The notes under the pieces are model-generated. The model did not search any database, was not told the origin of the DNA, and saw only the letters and a list, made by a program, of their open reading frames with translations. Position numbers and translations under genes: made by a program. Below, piece after piece: positions 18,553 to 26,689 of a stretch of DNA of 64,000 nt. Positions within the stretch are counted from its first letter, which is position 1; each line of letters opens with the position of its first letter. The stretch is taken from the NCBI RefSeq assembly GCF_000178855.1, contig NZ_ADVG01000001.1:1550001-1614000 (forward strand). The letters are read 5' to 3'. This DNA is from Ktedonobacter racemifer DSM 44963. Lineage in GTDB: Bacteria; Chloroflexota; Ktedonobacteria; Ktedonobacterales; Ktedonobacteraceae.

Positions 18553-19303
18553 ATGACCATTCGACGCGAACTGATCGACGAACTGCTCAAAGAATGCACT
18601 GATCCCAAGGAACTTCTGGCCGAAGGTGGCTTGCTCAAACAACTGACCAGCGCCCTGATTGAGCGTTGCCTGGAAACGGAGATGGAGGAGCACCCGGGCT
18701 ATCCCAAGCACGCCAAACGCAGCGACACCACACGCAACGCCCGCAATGGAAGCAGCCGCAAGACCCTCAAAGGATCACAAGGCGAGATCACCATTGCCGT
18801 CCCACGTGACCGTGAGGCCAGCTTTGAGCCAGCCCTGATCCCCAAGCATCAGACCCGGCTCGATGGCTTCGAGGACACGATCCTGGCTCTCTACACTCGT
18901 GGAATGACGACCAGAGATATTCAAGCTCAAGTTCAGGAATTGTACGGGGTGGAGATTTCTCCCATCTTTGTCTCCAACATCACTGAGGCCGTGATGGATG
19001 AGGTGAGGCAATGGCAAAATCGCCCACTTGAGCAGGCGTATCCCATTGTCTACGTGGATTGCCTGGTGGTGAAAGTCCGCGAGAACCAGCGCATTCTCAA
19101 TCGGGCGCTGTATCTGGCTCTGGGCGTGAGCATGGAAGGGCAAAAAGAACTGCTTGGGATGTGGCTAGGTCACAATGAAGGCGCCAAATTTTGGTTGTCA
19201 GTCTTCACGGAACTGCACAACCGAGGACGGAAGCGATATCTTCATTGCCTGCGTGGATGGGTTCACGCACTAATGTTATTGAGGATGCTGGTTGACAGCG
19301 GTG
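18553..19303 (+). pseudogene. IS256-family (Mutator-type) transposase, truncated and frameshifted
   Basis: Reads MTIRRELIDELLKECTDPKE onward with the family's N-terminal domain, LDGFEDTILALYTRGMTTRD and the first catalytic aspartate in PIVYVDCLVVKVRE. Near 19220 a frame change turns DIFIACVDGF into unrelated residues, and the similarity ends near 19270. The second DDE aspartate of the core lies at this break, and the C-terminal third with the glutamate is gone. The remaining plus-strand frame runs antisense into the membrane-protein gene at 19304. The element is dead. Confidence 0.85.
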
Positions 19304-19966
19304 TTAATCAGCATCCTCCTGGCTCTGCTCTTGCTCATTCCCGCTTTTAAAAGATGGAGTTGACCATTCCAATGGCCTGCTGGGTTGTTTGCCTTCCTTC
19401 GCTTTTCTGAGGACTCCTCCTTTTTCCAGAAAAGCGTACAGACCTTTGAATGCAAGAATTCTTTGATTGCCCACAGCATCGTTGGCAACAAGACCGACAA
19501 AGATAGGTATAATAACGACGGTCAAGATGCTTATCATCAGTGCCACCAGCCAACCAAATAAGAAGACGAGAATATTCCAGAGTCCAATGAGAATCCAGGC
19601 GAGGACATTCCAGATACCACCTCCAACCCAGGTAATACCGAACCATATCCCCCCCCATACCCATTGTGTGTCCCTCCAAAGAAGTGCAGGTTGATGCATA
19701 TAGACTACCACGAGAGGATACATATAGCGAGGTGTCACAAAGAAGCCAAGGAGAAGAGCGGTTGGCAGTGTCCATATCCAATGCCCCTCTTTAAATCCGC
19801 TAATCCACCCAAAAACATTTAAGACTATGATGACGAGCAGGGATGAGACACCGCCAGCAATGGCCCATGCTGTGAGTTGTTCTGATCCCTGAGGGAGCGT
19901 GTGTGTCCAGTAGCTTTCCAGGGCGTAACTGCCATAAGTGAGCAATATAAGTACCAACTCGTACAT
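19304..19966 (-). CDS. polytopic membrane protein of unknown function
   Basis: A 220-residue protein with five or so hydrophobic segments: an N-terminal one (YELVLILLTYGSYALE), AIAGGVSSLLVIIVLNVFGW, TALLLGFFVTPRYMYPLVVV, a Trp/Gly-rich pair (GGIWFGITWVGGGIWNVLAW) and LVALMISILTVVIIPIFVGL. A polar tail rich in Gln/Glu/Lys follows. I recognise no family. The Trp-Gly repeats (VWGGIW, VGGGIW, IGLWN) are unusual and might line a channel or bind an aromatic ligand, but that is speculation. Its 3' end abuts the break of the IS256 fragment, and an IS5-like element sits only 47 bases upstream of its start, so its promoter may be displaced. Confidence 0.6.
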   Translation of the reverse strand: MYELVLILLTYGSYALESYWTHTLPQGSEQLTAWAIAGGVSSLLVIIVLNVFGWISGFKEGHWIWTLPTALLLGFFVTPRYMYPLVVVYMHQPALLWRDTQWVWGGIWFGITWVGGGIWNVLAWILIGLWNILVFLFGWLVALMISILTVVIIPIFVGLVANDAVGNQRILAFKGLYAFLEKGGVLRKAKEGKQPSRPLEWSTPSFKSGNEQEQSQEDAD

Positions 19967-20013
19967 GTGTAGTCTCCTACAACTGTATTCTTTCTCTTCT
20001 CTTGAGTCTCTAA

Positions 20014-20952
20014 GAGCTTATCCGAAAACTGTGGTTGGTACAATGAAAAGAAAACCAAGCGAGGTGAAACAAGCATATGGCTCGAACCCATCCATGGAAA
20101 GTCAGCGATGAATTGTGGGAACACGTCTGTCCTCTGATTCCTGTTCGCCTTCCTCACCCCAAGGGAGGACGACCAGCCGCCGATGATCGAGCGATGTTTG
20201 AAGCCATCGTCTATATTCTGCGAACGGGCATTCAATGGAATGCCTTGCCCCGTGAAATGGGTGCCAGTTCTACCGTCTATGACCGGTTCCGTCAATGGGA
20301 AGCGGAAGCGCGTCTTCGCTCGCCTGTGGAAAGCAGGTCTGCACCTCTACGACGAGTTGCAAGGCATTGGCTGGGACTGGCAGAGCCTGGATAGCTCGAC
20401 GAGCAAAGCCCCTTTTGCCCAAGCCGCGGTCGGACCCGCTCCCACCGATCGCGGCAAGCAGGGAACCCGCGCGGAGCATTCTCTGTGATCGCCGAGGTCT
20501 GCCCTTGGCATTGGTCATTGATGGGGCCAATCGCCATGATATGAAACTGGTCGCTGCGACGTTGGAGCATCACGCGATTGCACGCCCTGAACCCACCATT
20601 GAGCATCCCCAGCATCTGTGCCTGGATGCTGGCTATGACTATGATGTCATCTACAGCCTGCTCTATGAGGAGGGGTATGAGCCGCATATTCGCCTTAATC
20701 GCCATAACCATGCGTGGTATTGGCAAGCGCTTTCGCAACAAGGAGAGACCCAGGAGCCTGCCAACGCTCTGCAAACGACCAAAGTCCCCAGGCGCTGGGT
20801 GGTCGAGCGCCTTTTCTCCTGGCTCAATCGCTGGCGTCGAATCATCATTCGTTGGGAAAAGCTGGACCGCACCTATGATGCCTTCCTGCGTTTGGCCTGT
20901 GCTCTCATGTGTTTCCATCATTGTGAACGTCTCTCAGTTTTCGGATAAGTTC
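20014..20952 (+). mobile_element. IS5-family-like insertion sequence with TIRs and TAA target duplication
   Basis: Terminal inverted repeats GAGCTTATCCGAAAACTG (20014 on) and its complement ending at 20952 (read inward GAACTTATCCGAAAACTG) match at all but one position. TAA occurs directly on both sides (20011-20013 and 20953-20955). At 939 bp with a DUF4096-type transposase it fits the IS427-like group of IS5. Confidence 0.88.
20077..20948 (+). pseudogene. IS5-like transposase, two frame changes
   Basis: The N-terminal frame has the DUF4096 signature (LIPVRLPHPKGGRPAADDRA, YILRTGIQWNALPREMG). Near 20300 the reading passes to the next frame (LWKAGLHLYDELQGIGWDWQ, SLDSSTSKAP), and near 20490 to a third frame (LPLALVIDGANRHDMKLVAA, then RRWVVERLFSWLNRWRR). 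The DDE residues are spread over the second and third frames. IS427-type elements often need one programmed shift, but two shifts make this copy probably inactive. Confidence 0.85.
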
Positions 20953-20955
20953 TAA

Positions 20956-22349
20956 TACTACAGCCGCACTTATGTAATACAATGAAGGAGAAATCAATCC
21001 GAGGAGGAGAGAGATGGAAGTGTTTCCCTCAATCGAAGATCTGCGCACCTGGGCGGATCGTTTGGAAGAAGTGCAAGTGCGGTTAGCGCCCTACTTTGAG
21101 CGTTCGGAGCCACGCCAGCGGGCCATAGCCTATATTCGTGGGTTGATAAGCACCATCGAGCGAAAAAACGGGTGGCAACTCGCCGAATTGGCGAGAGAAG
21201 CCACACCCGACGGGATGCAACGTTTGCTCAACGCGGCGAAGTGGGATGTGGATCAGGTGCGCGATGACCTGCAGGAGTACATCCTCACCCATCTGGCTGA
21301 CCCGGAGGCAGTGCTGGTGGTCGATGAGACGGGTTTTGTCAAGAAAGGGAACAAGTCCGCAGGCGTGGCAGCCCAATACAGCGGGACGGTCGGCAAGATC
21401 GCCAACTGTCAAATCGGAGTCTTTCTGGCCTACGCCAATCGGTATGGAGCGGTCCTGCTCGATCGGGAGTTGTATCTGCATGCCGACTGGGAGAAGAAGC
21501 CCGAGCGGTGCAAGGAGGCAGCGATCCCAGAGGACCGGCGCACCACGATCCCCAAGCCAATGCTGGCCAAACAGATGCTGGAGCGTGCCTTCGCTCACGG
21601 GGTCAAAGCGACGTGGGTGACAGGTGATACTGTCTATGGCGGGGATACCAAACTGCGCATCTGGCTGGAGGAGCGCCTGCAGCCCTACGTGCTGGCCGTG
21701 CCGAAGAACCAGCGCATTGGGCTCAGCCATCGGGCAGATGAAGTCGTGGCGAGTTGGCCTGCCGAAAGGTGGCAACGTCTTTCAGCGGGAGAGAGCAGTC
21801 AAGGGCCGCGCTTCTACGATTGGGCCTGGCAGTCTCTGGACTTCCGGTGGACCGAGCCGGGCTGGAAGCAGTGGCTGCTGGCTCGGCGCAGTTTGTCCGA
21901 CCCCACCGAGATCGCCTATTACTTCGTCTTCGCGCCAGAAGCAGTCACTTTGGAGCAGGTCGTGCGGACAGCGGGCAGCCGATGGCAAGTCGAAGAAGCC
22001 TTTGAACTGGCCAAACAGCAGGTCGGCTTGGATGAATACGAAGTGCGGCACTGGCAGGGGTGGTATCGGCATATCACTCTGGCGATGTTTGCCCTGGCGT
22101 TTTTGACGGTGATCAAAGTGGCAGGGCAAAAAAGGGGGCCCACTTTCAGGAGCGAGAAGTCGCAGAGCTTCTTCCCCTGACGGTCCCAGAAGTGCGCCGC
22201 CTGCTCTGGCGGCTGGTGTGGCAAGCACCTGCGACGCCGGAAGGTGTTCTGTACTGGTCACGCTGGCGTCGGCGACATCAAGCCAGAGCCAAACAATTCC
22301 ATATCAAACGGCGAGCAAAGAAGCGGGCTGCATAAGTGCGGCTGTAGTA
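20956..22349 (+). mobile_element. IS701-family insertion sequence with TIRs and CTAA target duplication
   Basis: The left end TACTACAGCCGCACTTATG (20956 on) is repeated in inverted orientation at the right end (22331-22349). CTAA flanks both sides (20952-20955 and 22350-22353). The left CTAA consists of the last base of the IS5-like element plus that element's TAA duplication, so this IS inserted after, and exactly at, the edge of the IS5-like element. Confidence 0.9.
21014..22335 (+). pseudogene. IS701-family transposase with a late frame change
   Basis: Behind a GAGGAGGAGAG RBS, the first frame (21014-22180) carries the DDE core: aspartate in AVLVVDETGFVKKGNKSAGV, WVTGDTVYGGD, and the glutamate region RWQVEEAFELAKQQVGLDEY. 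Near 22130 it leaves the frame. The conserved tail (REVAELLPLTVPEVRRLLWR) lies in the frame that ends at 22335. The catalytic core is complete in the first frame, so reduced activity is possible, but the tail is usually needed. Confidence 0.85.
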
Positions 22350-23012
22350 CTAAGGGGATGTCAGCACGATGGAAAAAGATAGGGACACCAGTAAATGTGT
22401 ATCAGAGTGAATAGAATTATTATCTCTTTTAGAAAAACGTTCCAAAGGAAGATTTTTAATTGACGAGTTGCTTTGCTTTCTTGCTCTTCTTGCGAGAGCA
22501 CTCACCTGCGTGATACCAGCCACTCCTGCAAGCGCGATTCCCGCGCTTCAGAGCGCCAAGCCTGAGTCTGTCCTTCCGATATCCAAAGGCACTCGTACGT
22601 ACATACCAGGTAAAAAAGTAATCTTTTGGAGGAGGTCTCTCTCCAACTTAGTCCGCCTTTACTTTTAAGTAGAGGTCTAAATCCTCTATAGTGCGAATAT
22701 ATTACCGCTTGCTTAAATGCAAAATCGTTAACTGACTATCACTAGAGTTTGCTACAGTGCAATAGTAGGGATTAAAGAGTGCCTAAACATTATACCATAC
22801 ATAAACCCACAAGTGCATGTTTAGCATCTAATAAGGTTGATCCTCTTAAAGAGAGTCAACGAAGGGGGACCAGACTGTTGTGATAGAATTCCTTCTCTCC
22901 TCCAAGAGGTACAATGTTAAAATGCCAAGACAATAAAATTGTGTGATCACTTAGACTTCACAGTCCCATCAAGATGGCGGGAAAGCCCAAAAGACAGCAA
23001 ACCTCTCCTTCA

Positions 23013-23047
23013 TAAAAAGGCTGAGCGCCGCTAGGAGCGGCGCTCAG
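23013..23047 (-). terminator. strong intrinsic terminator reading leftward
   Basis: CTGAGCGCCGCT (23021-23032) pairs perfectly with 23036-23047 around a three-base loop, a GC-rich 12-bp stem. On the minus strand it is followed by CCTTTTTATG. No protein gene ends nearby on that strand; the nearest is the pentapeptide gene, 1.1 kb away. Confidence 0.75.
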
Positions 23048-23552
23048 TGCTCCGTATATTTGACATCCAATTGATAATCCAATGCTGCGAACTTTGGCGG
23101 TAAGAAGCGACTTCTACGGACGGCTACGAACGCAAAACAAGCTTGCTAGACAAAGCTTGAGCAACGCTGCATAATACCGTCTCTATTGTCCACAATCACT
23201 CCCTATACTATTGACATTCTCTGTAAATTCAATACCACTCATTACACTCCTGAACTCGTTTGTAGATAATTAACACAACAATTATTGAATTTGAATGGAA
23301 TGCTCCATTTTGGGGATGAAACGGGGAGAAAACAGCTGCGGCCTGCTCTAAACTGACGTCAAATTGACAGCAATGTACTTAGTCAGAAGTGGAAATGGTT
23401 TTACACAATCTAGACAATTTTGCCGCCCCAATGAGAGAAAAACCAGCTTGGCAAAGTGTTGAGCAAGGCTTAAAGTGGCTTGTATACTACAGTATGTCAG
23501 TCCGCTTGTCTATGAACAAGCCTTTGTACAAGCGATGAGATAATCCAGTTTA

Positions 23553-23677
23553 GGGTCTCCACAAATCTGGGTGACGGTCAATTGTGGTGTGACCCACTAG
23601 TAGAAAAACAACGAAGCGGGCATCGACGCAAGCTTCCTGTCAATTTTACAACAGTAGCTGTACAACAATGCCCGCTT
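23553..23677. other. nested inverted repeats, possible structured RNA
   Basis: GGGTC (23553) pairs with GACCC (23591), enclosing CCACAA pairing with TTGTGG. Next to it AAGCGGGCAT (23614-23623) pairs perfectly with ATGCCCGCTT (23668-23677) across a 44-base loop. Two adjacent stem-loops in a gene-free block are suggestive of structure, but either could also be the trace of a mobile element end. Confidence 0.4.
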
Positions 23678-23933
23678 ACAATCATTGATGATCTAAGCCA
23701 ATCACTCATCATTTGTCACTAACACGTGAATACAAGAGATGCCAAATACACCCATTTCACTCATGAAAGCAGAGGCATATGGAGTTGAACCTACCAGAGG
23801 CTACGTTGAGCGGACTTTGGTATGTAGCAACTGTGTAGCAACGCCCCTTTACAACCATTGATTTGGAGAGATACCCATTGACAGTACCTCTTCTTTACTC
23901 GCAAAATCGAGACGGTAATTGATGCACCAGCTG

Positions 23934-24060
23934 TGCCGTCCGGAATAATTCTAGAATAGAATGAGCACAAAGAGGGCCATTTTAGGCCCTCTAACTTTAG
24001 AAAAATCCGCAATAAAATTAGAAAAAAGGTTGGAATCCGCAGTAATTTTAGAAAAAGGCA
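23934..24060. repeat. copy of the TCCGCAATAATTTTAGAA element
   Basis: Starts GTGCCGTCCGGAATAATTCT and contains AGAATAGAATGAGCAC, then a perfect hairpin AGAGGGCC/GGCCCTCT. It then has AACTTTAGAAAAATCCGC and two more copies of the word. It lies downstream of the pentapeptide gene, as does the copy at 62.80 kb, and forms the left edge of that duplicated block. Confidence 0.85.
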
Positions 24061-24183
24061 TTTGGGATTTGTGACTCGCCAATGGTCTTGACCGAAGCCA
24101 CCTCATGGCGCACTGGTTGTTATTCTCCTAAACGATCCTGTGGTGTTGGGGGAAGAGGAGAGAAGGTAAGATTTTCAGCCAGG

Positions 24184-24996
24184 TCACTCATTCCCAGCAG
24201 TTTCCAAGAGAACCCCCTCAAAGTTCACTCCCGATTGTGCTGTCAAGGTCGTGATGATCGTCCAGGGAATCCCACGAAGATCCGCTCCTTGGAAATTCGC
24301 TCCTTCCACTTGTGCCTGTTCCAGGTTAGCTCCGCGCAGGTTTGCATTGCTCAAATCAGCTTCCCTCAAGTTCGCCTGGTGTAAATTTGCACCACGAAGA
24401 TCCGCTCCACTGAGATCCGCTGGCTCAAATGTTGCCCAGGGTTCCTCTTGCCAATCAGAATGAAGTGAGCTCAGGTTGGCTTCTCGCAAATTCGTCTCAC
24501 AGAGGTTGGCATTTTTGAGAGAAGCTCCACTCAACTCAGCCCGAAAGCAGTTTGCCTGGCTGAGATTCGCCCCATCCAAACCAACCCAGGTTGCATCCAC
24601 TCCGCTCAGGTTAGCACCACTCAGATTGGCTCTGGTCAAACCAGCCTGTTCCAAGATAGCCCCCTGCAAATTGGCTCCTTGCAAGTCAACATCAACGAAG
24701 AGGGCAGAGTCAAAGCAAACCCCGCTCAGGTTGGCTTCCCTGAAGTTGATGTGCCTGAGATAAGCATAGTTGAGATCTTCCCCACTGAGGTTGACCTTCT
24801 GTAAATCCATTCCATCCATCTCTAAACTGTAGGAGCTTCCTCGCAGATCGACCCCGCGCAGATCTGCTCCAGTGAGGTCAATCTCCTCGAAATCTACATC
24901 CGTGAGATCAGGTTCGATCTCAGGATGATCGGCTCTCCACCAGTTCCATGTTATTCCCCCCTGTTTGAGGAGAGCCAGATGTTCCTGATTTGCCAT
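24184..24996 (-). CDS. pentapeptide-repeat protein, copy A
   Basis: A 270-residue protein. After a 30-residue polar N-terminus (LLKQGGITWNWWRADHPEIE) it consists of tandem A(D/N)LxG pentapeptides (EEIDLTGADLRGVDLRGSSY, GANLSQANCFRAELSGASLK), broken by a short loop (HSDWQEEPWATFEPADLSG). Such proteins fold into a right-handed quadrilateral beta helix; some mimic DNA and protect gyrase, most have unknown roles. No signal peptide is seen. A second copy at 63031-63843 differs at only five residues that I can count. The surrounding DNA is duplicated as well. Confidence 0.92.
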   Translation of the reverse strand: MANQEHLALLKQGGITWNWWRADHPEIEPDLTDVDFEEIDLTGADLRGVDLRGSSYSLEMDGMDLQKVNLSGEDLNYAYLRHINFREANLSGVCFDSALFVDVDLQGANLQGAILEQAGLTRANLSGANLSGVDATWVGLDGANLSQANCFRAELSGASLKNANLCETNLREANLSSLHSDWQEEPWATFEPADLSGADLRGANLHQANLREADLSNANLRGANLEQAQVEGANFQGADLRGIPWTIITTLTAQSGVNFEGVLLETAGNE

Positions 24997-25121
24997 GGGT
25001 TTTCTTTCTTTGTATGAACGAAAGAGCCGATCTTGAGGAAAACGCTGCTACCACTTCCTGGGGTAATCTTAGTTTTTAAAAAATAGATGCTTTAAGTAGT
25101 ATATAGCGATTGCACCACTAC

Positions 25122-26155
25122 AGCGATACGCATAAGTTTTGAACCGAAGAGTAGGCTGGATACATGAAAGCCTATTCAACAGACCTGAGAGAACGAGTGG
25201 TGCGCGCCGTCAAGGAAGGCCGCCCGCGCGAAGAAATCATGCATCTCTTTGGGGTTTCTCGTGCCACCATCAAACGCTATGCGAAACAACACCGAGAGAC
25301 CGGGGATCTGGCCCCAAAATCGATTCCAGGTCGACCAGCCCGCAAAGGCGATACCTTACGAGCAGACTTGTGGGGCCAGTTGGAAGCCAATCGAGATGCG
25401 ACCCTGGAAGAGCACTGTCACATTTGGGAAGCCACGCATGGGCAACGAGTGAGTGCAGCGACGATGGGCCGCGCTATCAAGAGCCTAGGCTGGACGCGAA
25501 AAAAAAGACGCTGGTGGCCTCCGAGCGTGATGAGGAGGCGCGAGCAGCCTGGCGAGTCCGGGTCGGACAAGAACAGCAGGAAGACTGGATTTTTGTCGAT
25601 GAATGCGGAACGCACATCGCCCTGACTTCTCTATATGCACGCTCACCACGAGGGACACGAGCCGTCAGTAAGGTTCCCCGCAATTATGGAGCAAATACCA
25701 CCTTGATCGCCTCGCTTTCCGCGACCGGGATGGGTGAGGCTTTGATCCTGGACGGAGCAGCGGATGCTTGCGCTTTCGAGATGTACATCGAGCAGGTCCT
25801 GGCTCCTAGCTTAAAGCCAGGGCAAACCGTGGTCATGGACAATTTGAGCACGCATCGAGGTCCACGTGTTCGTCAGGCCATTGAGGCCAAAAGATGCCAT
25901 CTCTTGTACCTACCATCCTATTCACCTGATCTCTCGCCGATTGAGCAGGCATTCTCCAAGGTAAAAACCTGTTTACGGCGCAAGGGAGCTCGGACACGGG
26001 AGGCGCTCCAACAGGCGATTGCCGAAGCCTTGGAGGCAGTCACCGCTCAGGATGCCCATGGTTGGTTTACTCACTGCGGCTATCTCGCCCGTGAGGAGAA
26101 TGCCATCTTTACAGAAGCACAACAATTCGAGGCTCAAGCCTTTTGATTACTGCTG
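25122..26155 (+). mobile_element. IS630-family insertion sequence, TA target, boundaries proven by empty site
   Basis: The duplicated block at 63.0-64.0 kb lacks the element: there GCACCACTA runs directly into AATCCAATTTAG, while here the two halves are separated by 1034 bases flanked by TA (25120-25121, 26156-26157). Element ends are CAGCGATACG and its weaker counterpart CAGCAGTAAT. TA duplication is the hallmark of the IS630/Tc1 group. Confidence 0.93.
25164..26146 (+). CDS. IS630-family transposase, two overlapping frames
   Basis: The first frame starts at 25164 (MKAYSTDLRERVVRAVKEGR) and encodes a winged/HTH N-terminus (HLFGVSRATIKRYAKQHRET). At the run of eight adenines at 25498-25505 the reading passes to the overlapping frame, which carries the DDE catalytic domain: EDWIFVDECGTHIALTSLYA, QTVVMDNLSTHRG and the glutamate in SYSPDLSPIEQAFSKVKTCL. 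Frame change at an A-run is the standard way these elements make the full enzyme, so the element may be active. The insertion looks recent because the empty site is still present in the sister copy. Confidence 0.88.
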
Positions 26156-26189
26156 TAAATCCAATTTAGAAACTATCTTACATAACATA

Positions 26190-26435
26190 GAAAAACGGAA
26201 GCATAGTTTTGGAGCGAGAAATAGGAAGCATAGTTTTAGAAAACCTCTAAAACTATGGTATTAATGACAGGCACATGCCATTATTCCCACGGTCTTGCAG
26301 ATGAGTGAAACCATAGTTTTGCAGAGAGTCGGGGTCGTCTGAGCTTGAGGAAAGAGGCGGCTACCTCCGATTTTGGACTTTCGCGTCGTGAGCCGTTCTG
26401 ACGAGGAAGCATAGTTTTGCAGAAAAACTTCATAT
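26190..26435. repeat. CATAGTTTTGCAG-type intergenic element
   Basis: Begins GGAAGCATAGTTTTGGAG and carries a perfect hairpin AGTTTTAGA/TCTAAAACT (about 26223-26245), then ATGGTATTAATGACAGGC. Two more copies of CATAGTTTTGCAG follow near 26313 and 26408, the last in GGAAGCATAGTTTTGCAGAA. The whole 240-base arrangement is repeated at 52795-53035 with substitutions, including changes in the hairpin that keep it paired. Confidence 0.85.
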
Positions 26436-26497
26436 TCAGGAGAATAGGCGATCTGAATTCATTTTGTGGTTGACTGCCCCACTCACCGTCTCCCTTC

Positions 26498-26578
26498 TCA
26501 TAAGAAACTCATCTTCCTCCCATCCACGAGACTGTACACTCGAAGAGTGTAAGCATAACAGTCACGCAGAGATCACAC
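26498..26578 (+). promoter_or_regulatory. duplicated promoter/leader upstream of the ABC exporter
   Basis: About 80 bases, from TAAGAAACTCATCTTCCTCC to ACAGTCACGCAGAGATCACA, are repeated at 28489-28567 ahead of the small peptide gene. The first copy contains a perfect inverted repeat TACACTCGAAGAGTGTA; the second has GTATACTCGCAGTGCGTA there, with a TATACT hexamer that could be a -10. Sharing of this leader suggests joint control of exporter and peptide. Confidence 0.65.
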
Positions 26579-26689
26579 ATGACCATTCGTTTTCTGGTGA
26601 CGGTGCTGGCACTGATCCCCTGGAAAACGGTGTGGATATCCTGCAAATGGGACTGTTCGCACACGAATGGTAAGAAAGGCTCATCTGAC

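Larger units (their letters stand above)
22350..24183. other. 1.8 kb block without credible protein genes
   Basis: This interval is AT-rich compared with its surroundings and all frames are short. It contains a terminator-like hairpin for minus-strand transcription (23013-23047), a two-part inverted-repeat structure (23553-23677) and, at its right end, one copy of the TCCGCAATAATTTTAGAA element (from about 23934). It might hold one or more noncoding RNAs or simply be the debris of deleted genes. Confidence 0.6.

Noticed and set aside
23765..23815. tRNA-like 3' half (GGTAGGTTCAACTCCA on the minus strand)
   Set aside because: Only a T-arm-like piece is visible; no anticodon arm, D-arm or matching acceptor stem could be found.
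24251..24763. Plus-strand frames opposite the pentapeptide gene (also 63098-63610), rich in FAPxKFA-like repeats
   Set aside because: They are the antisense reading of the pentapeptide repeats, lack RBSs, and their repetitive nature follows from the real gene on the minus strand.
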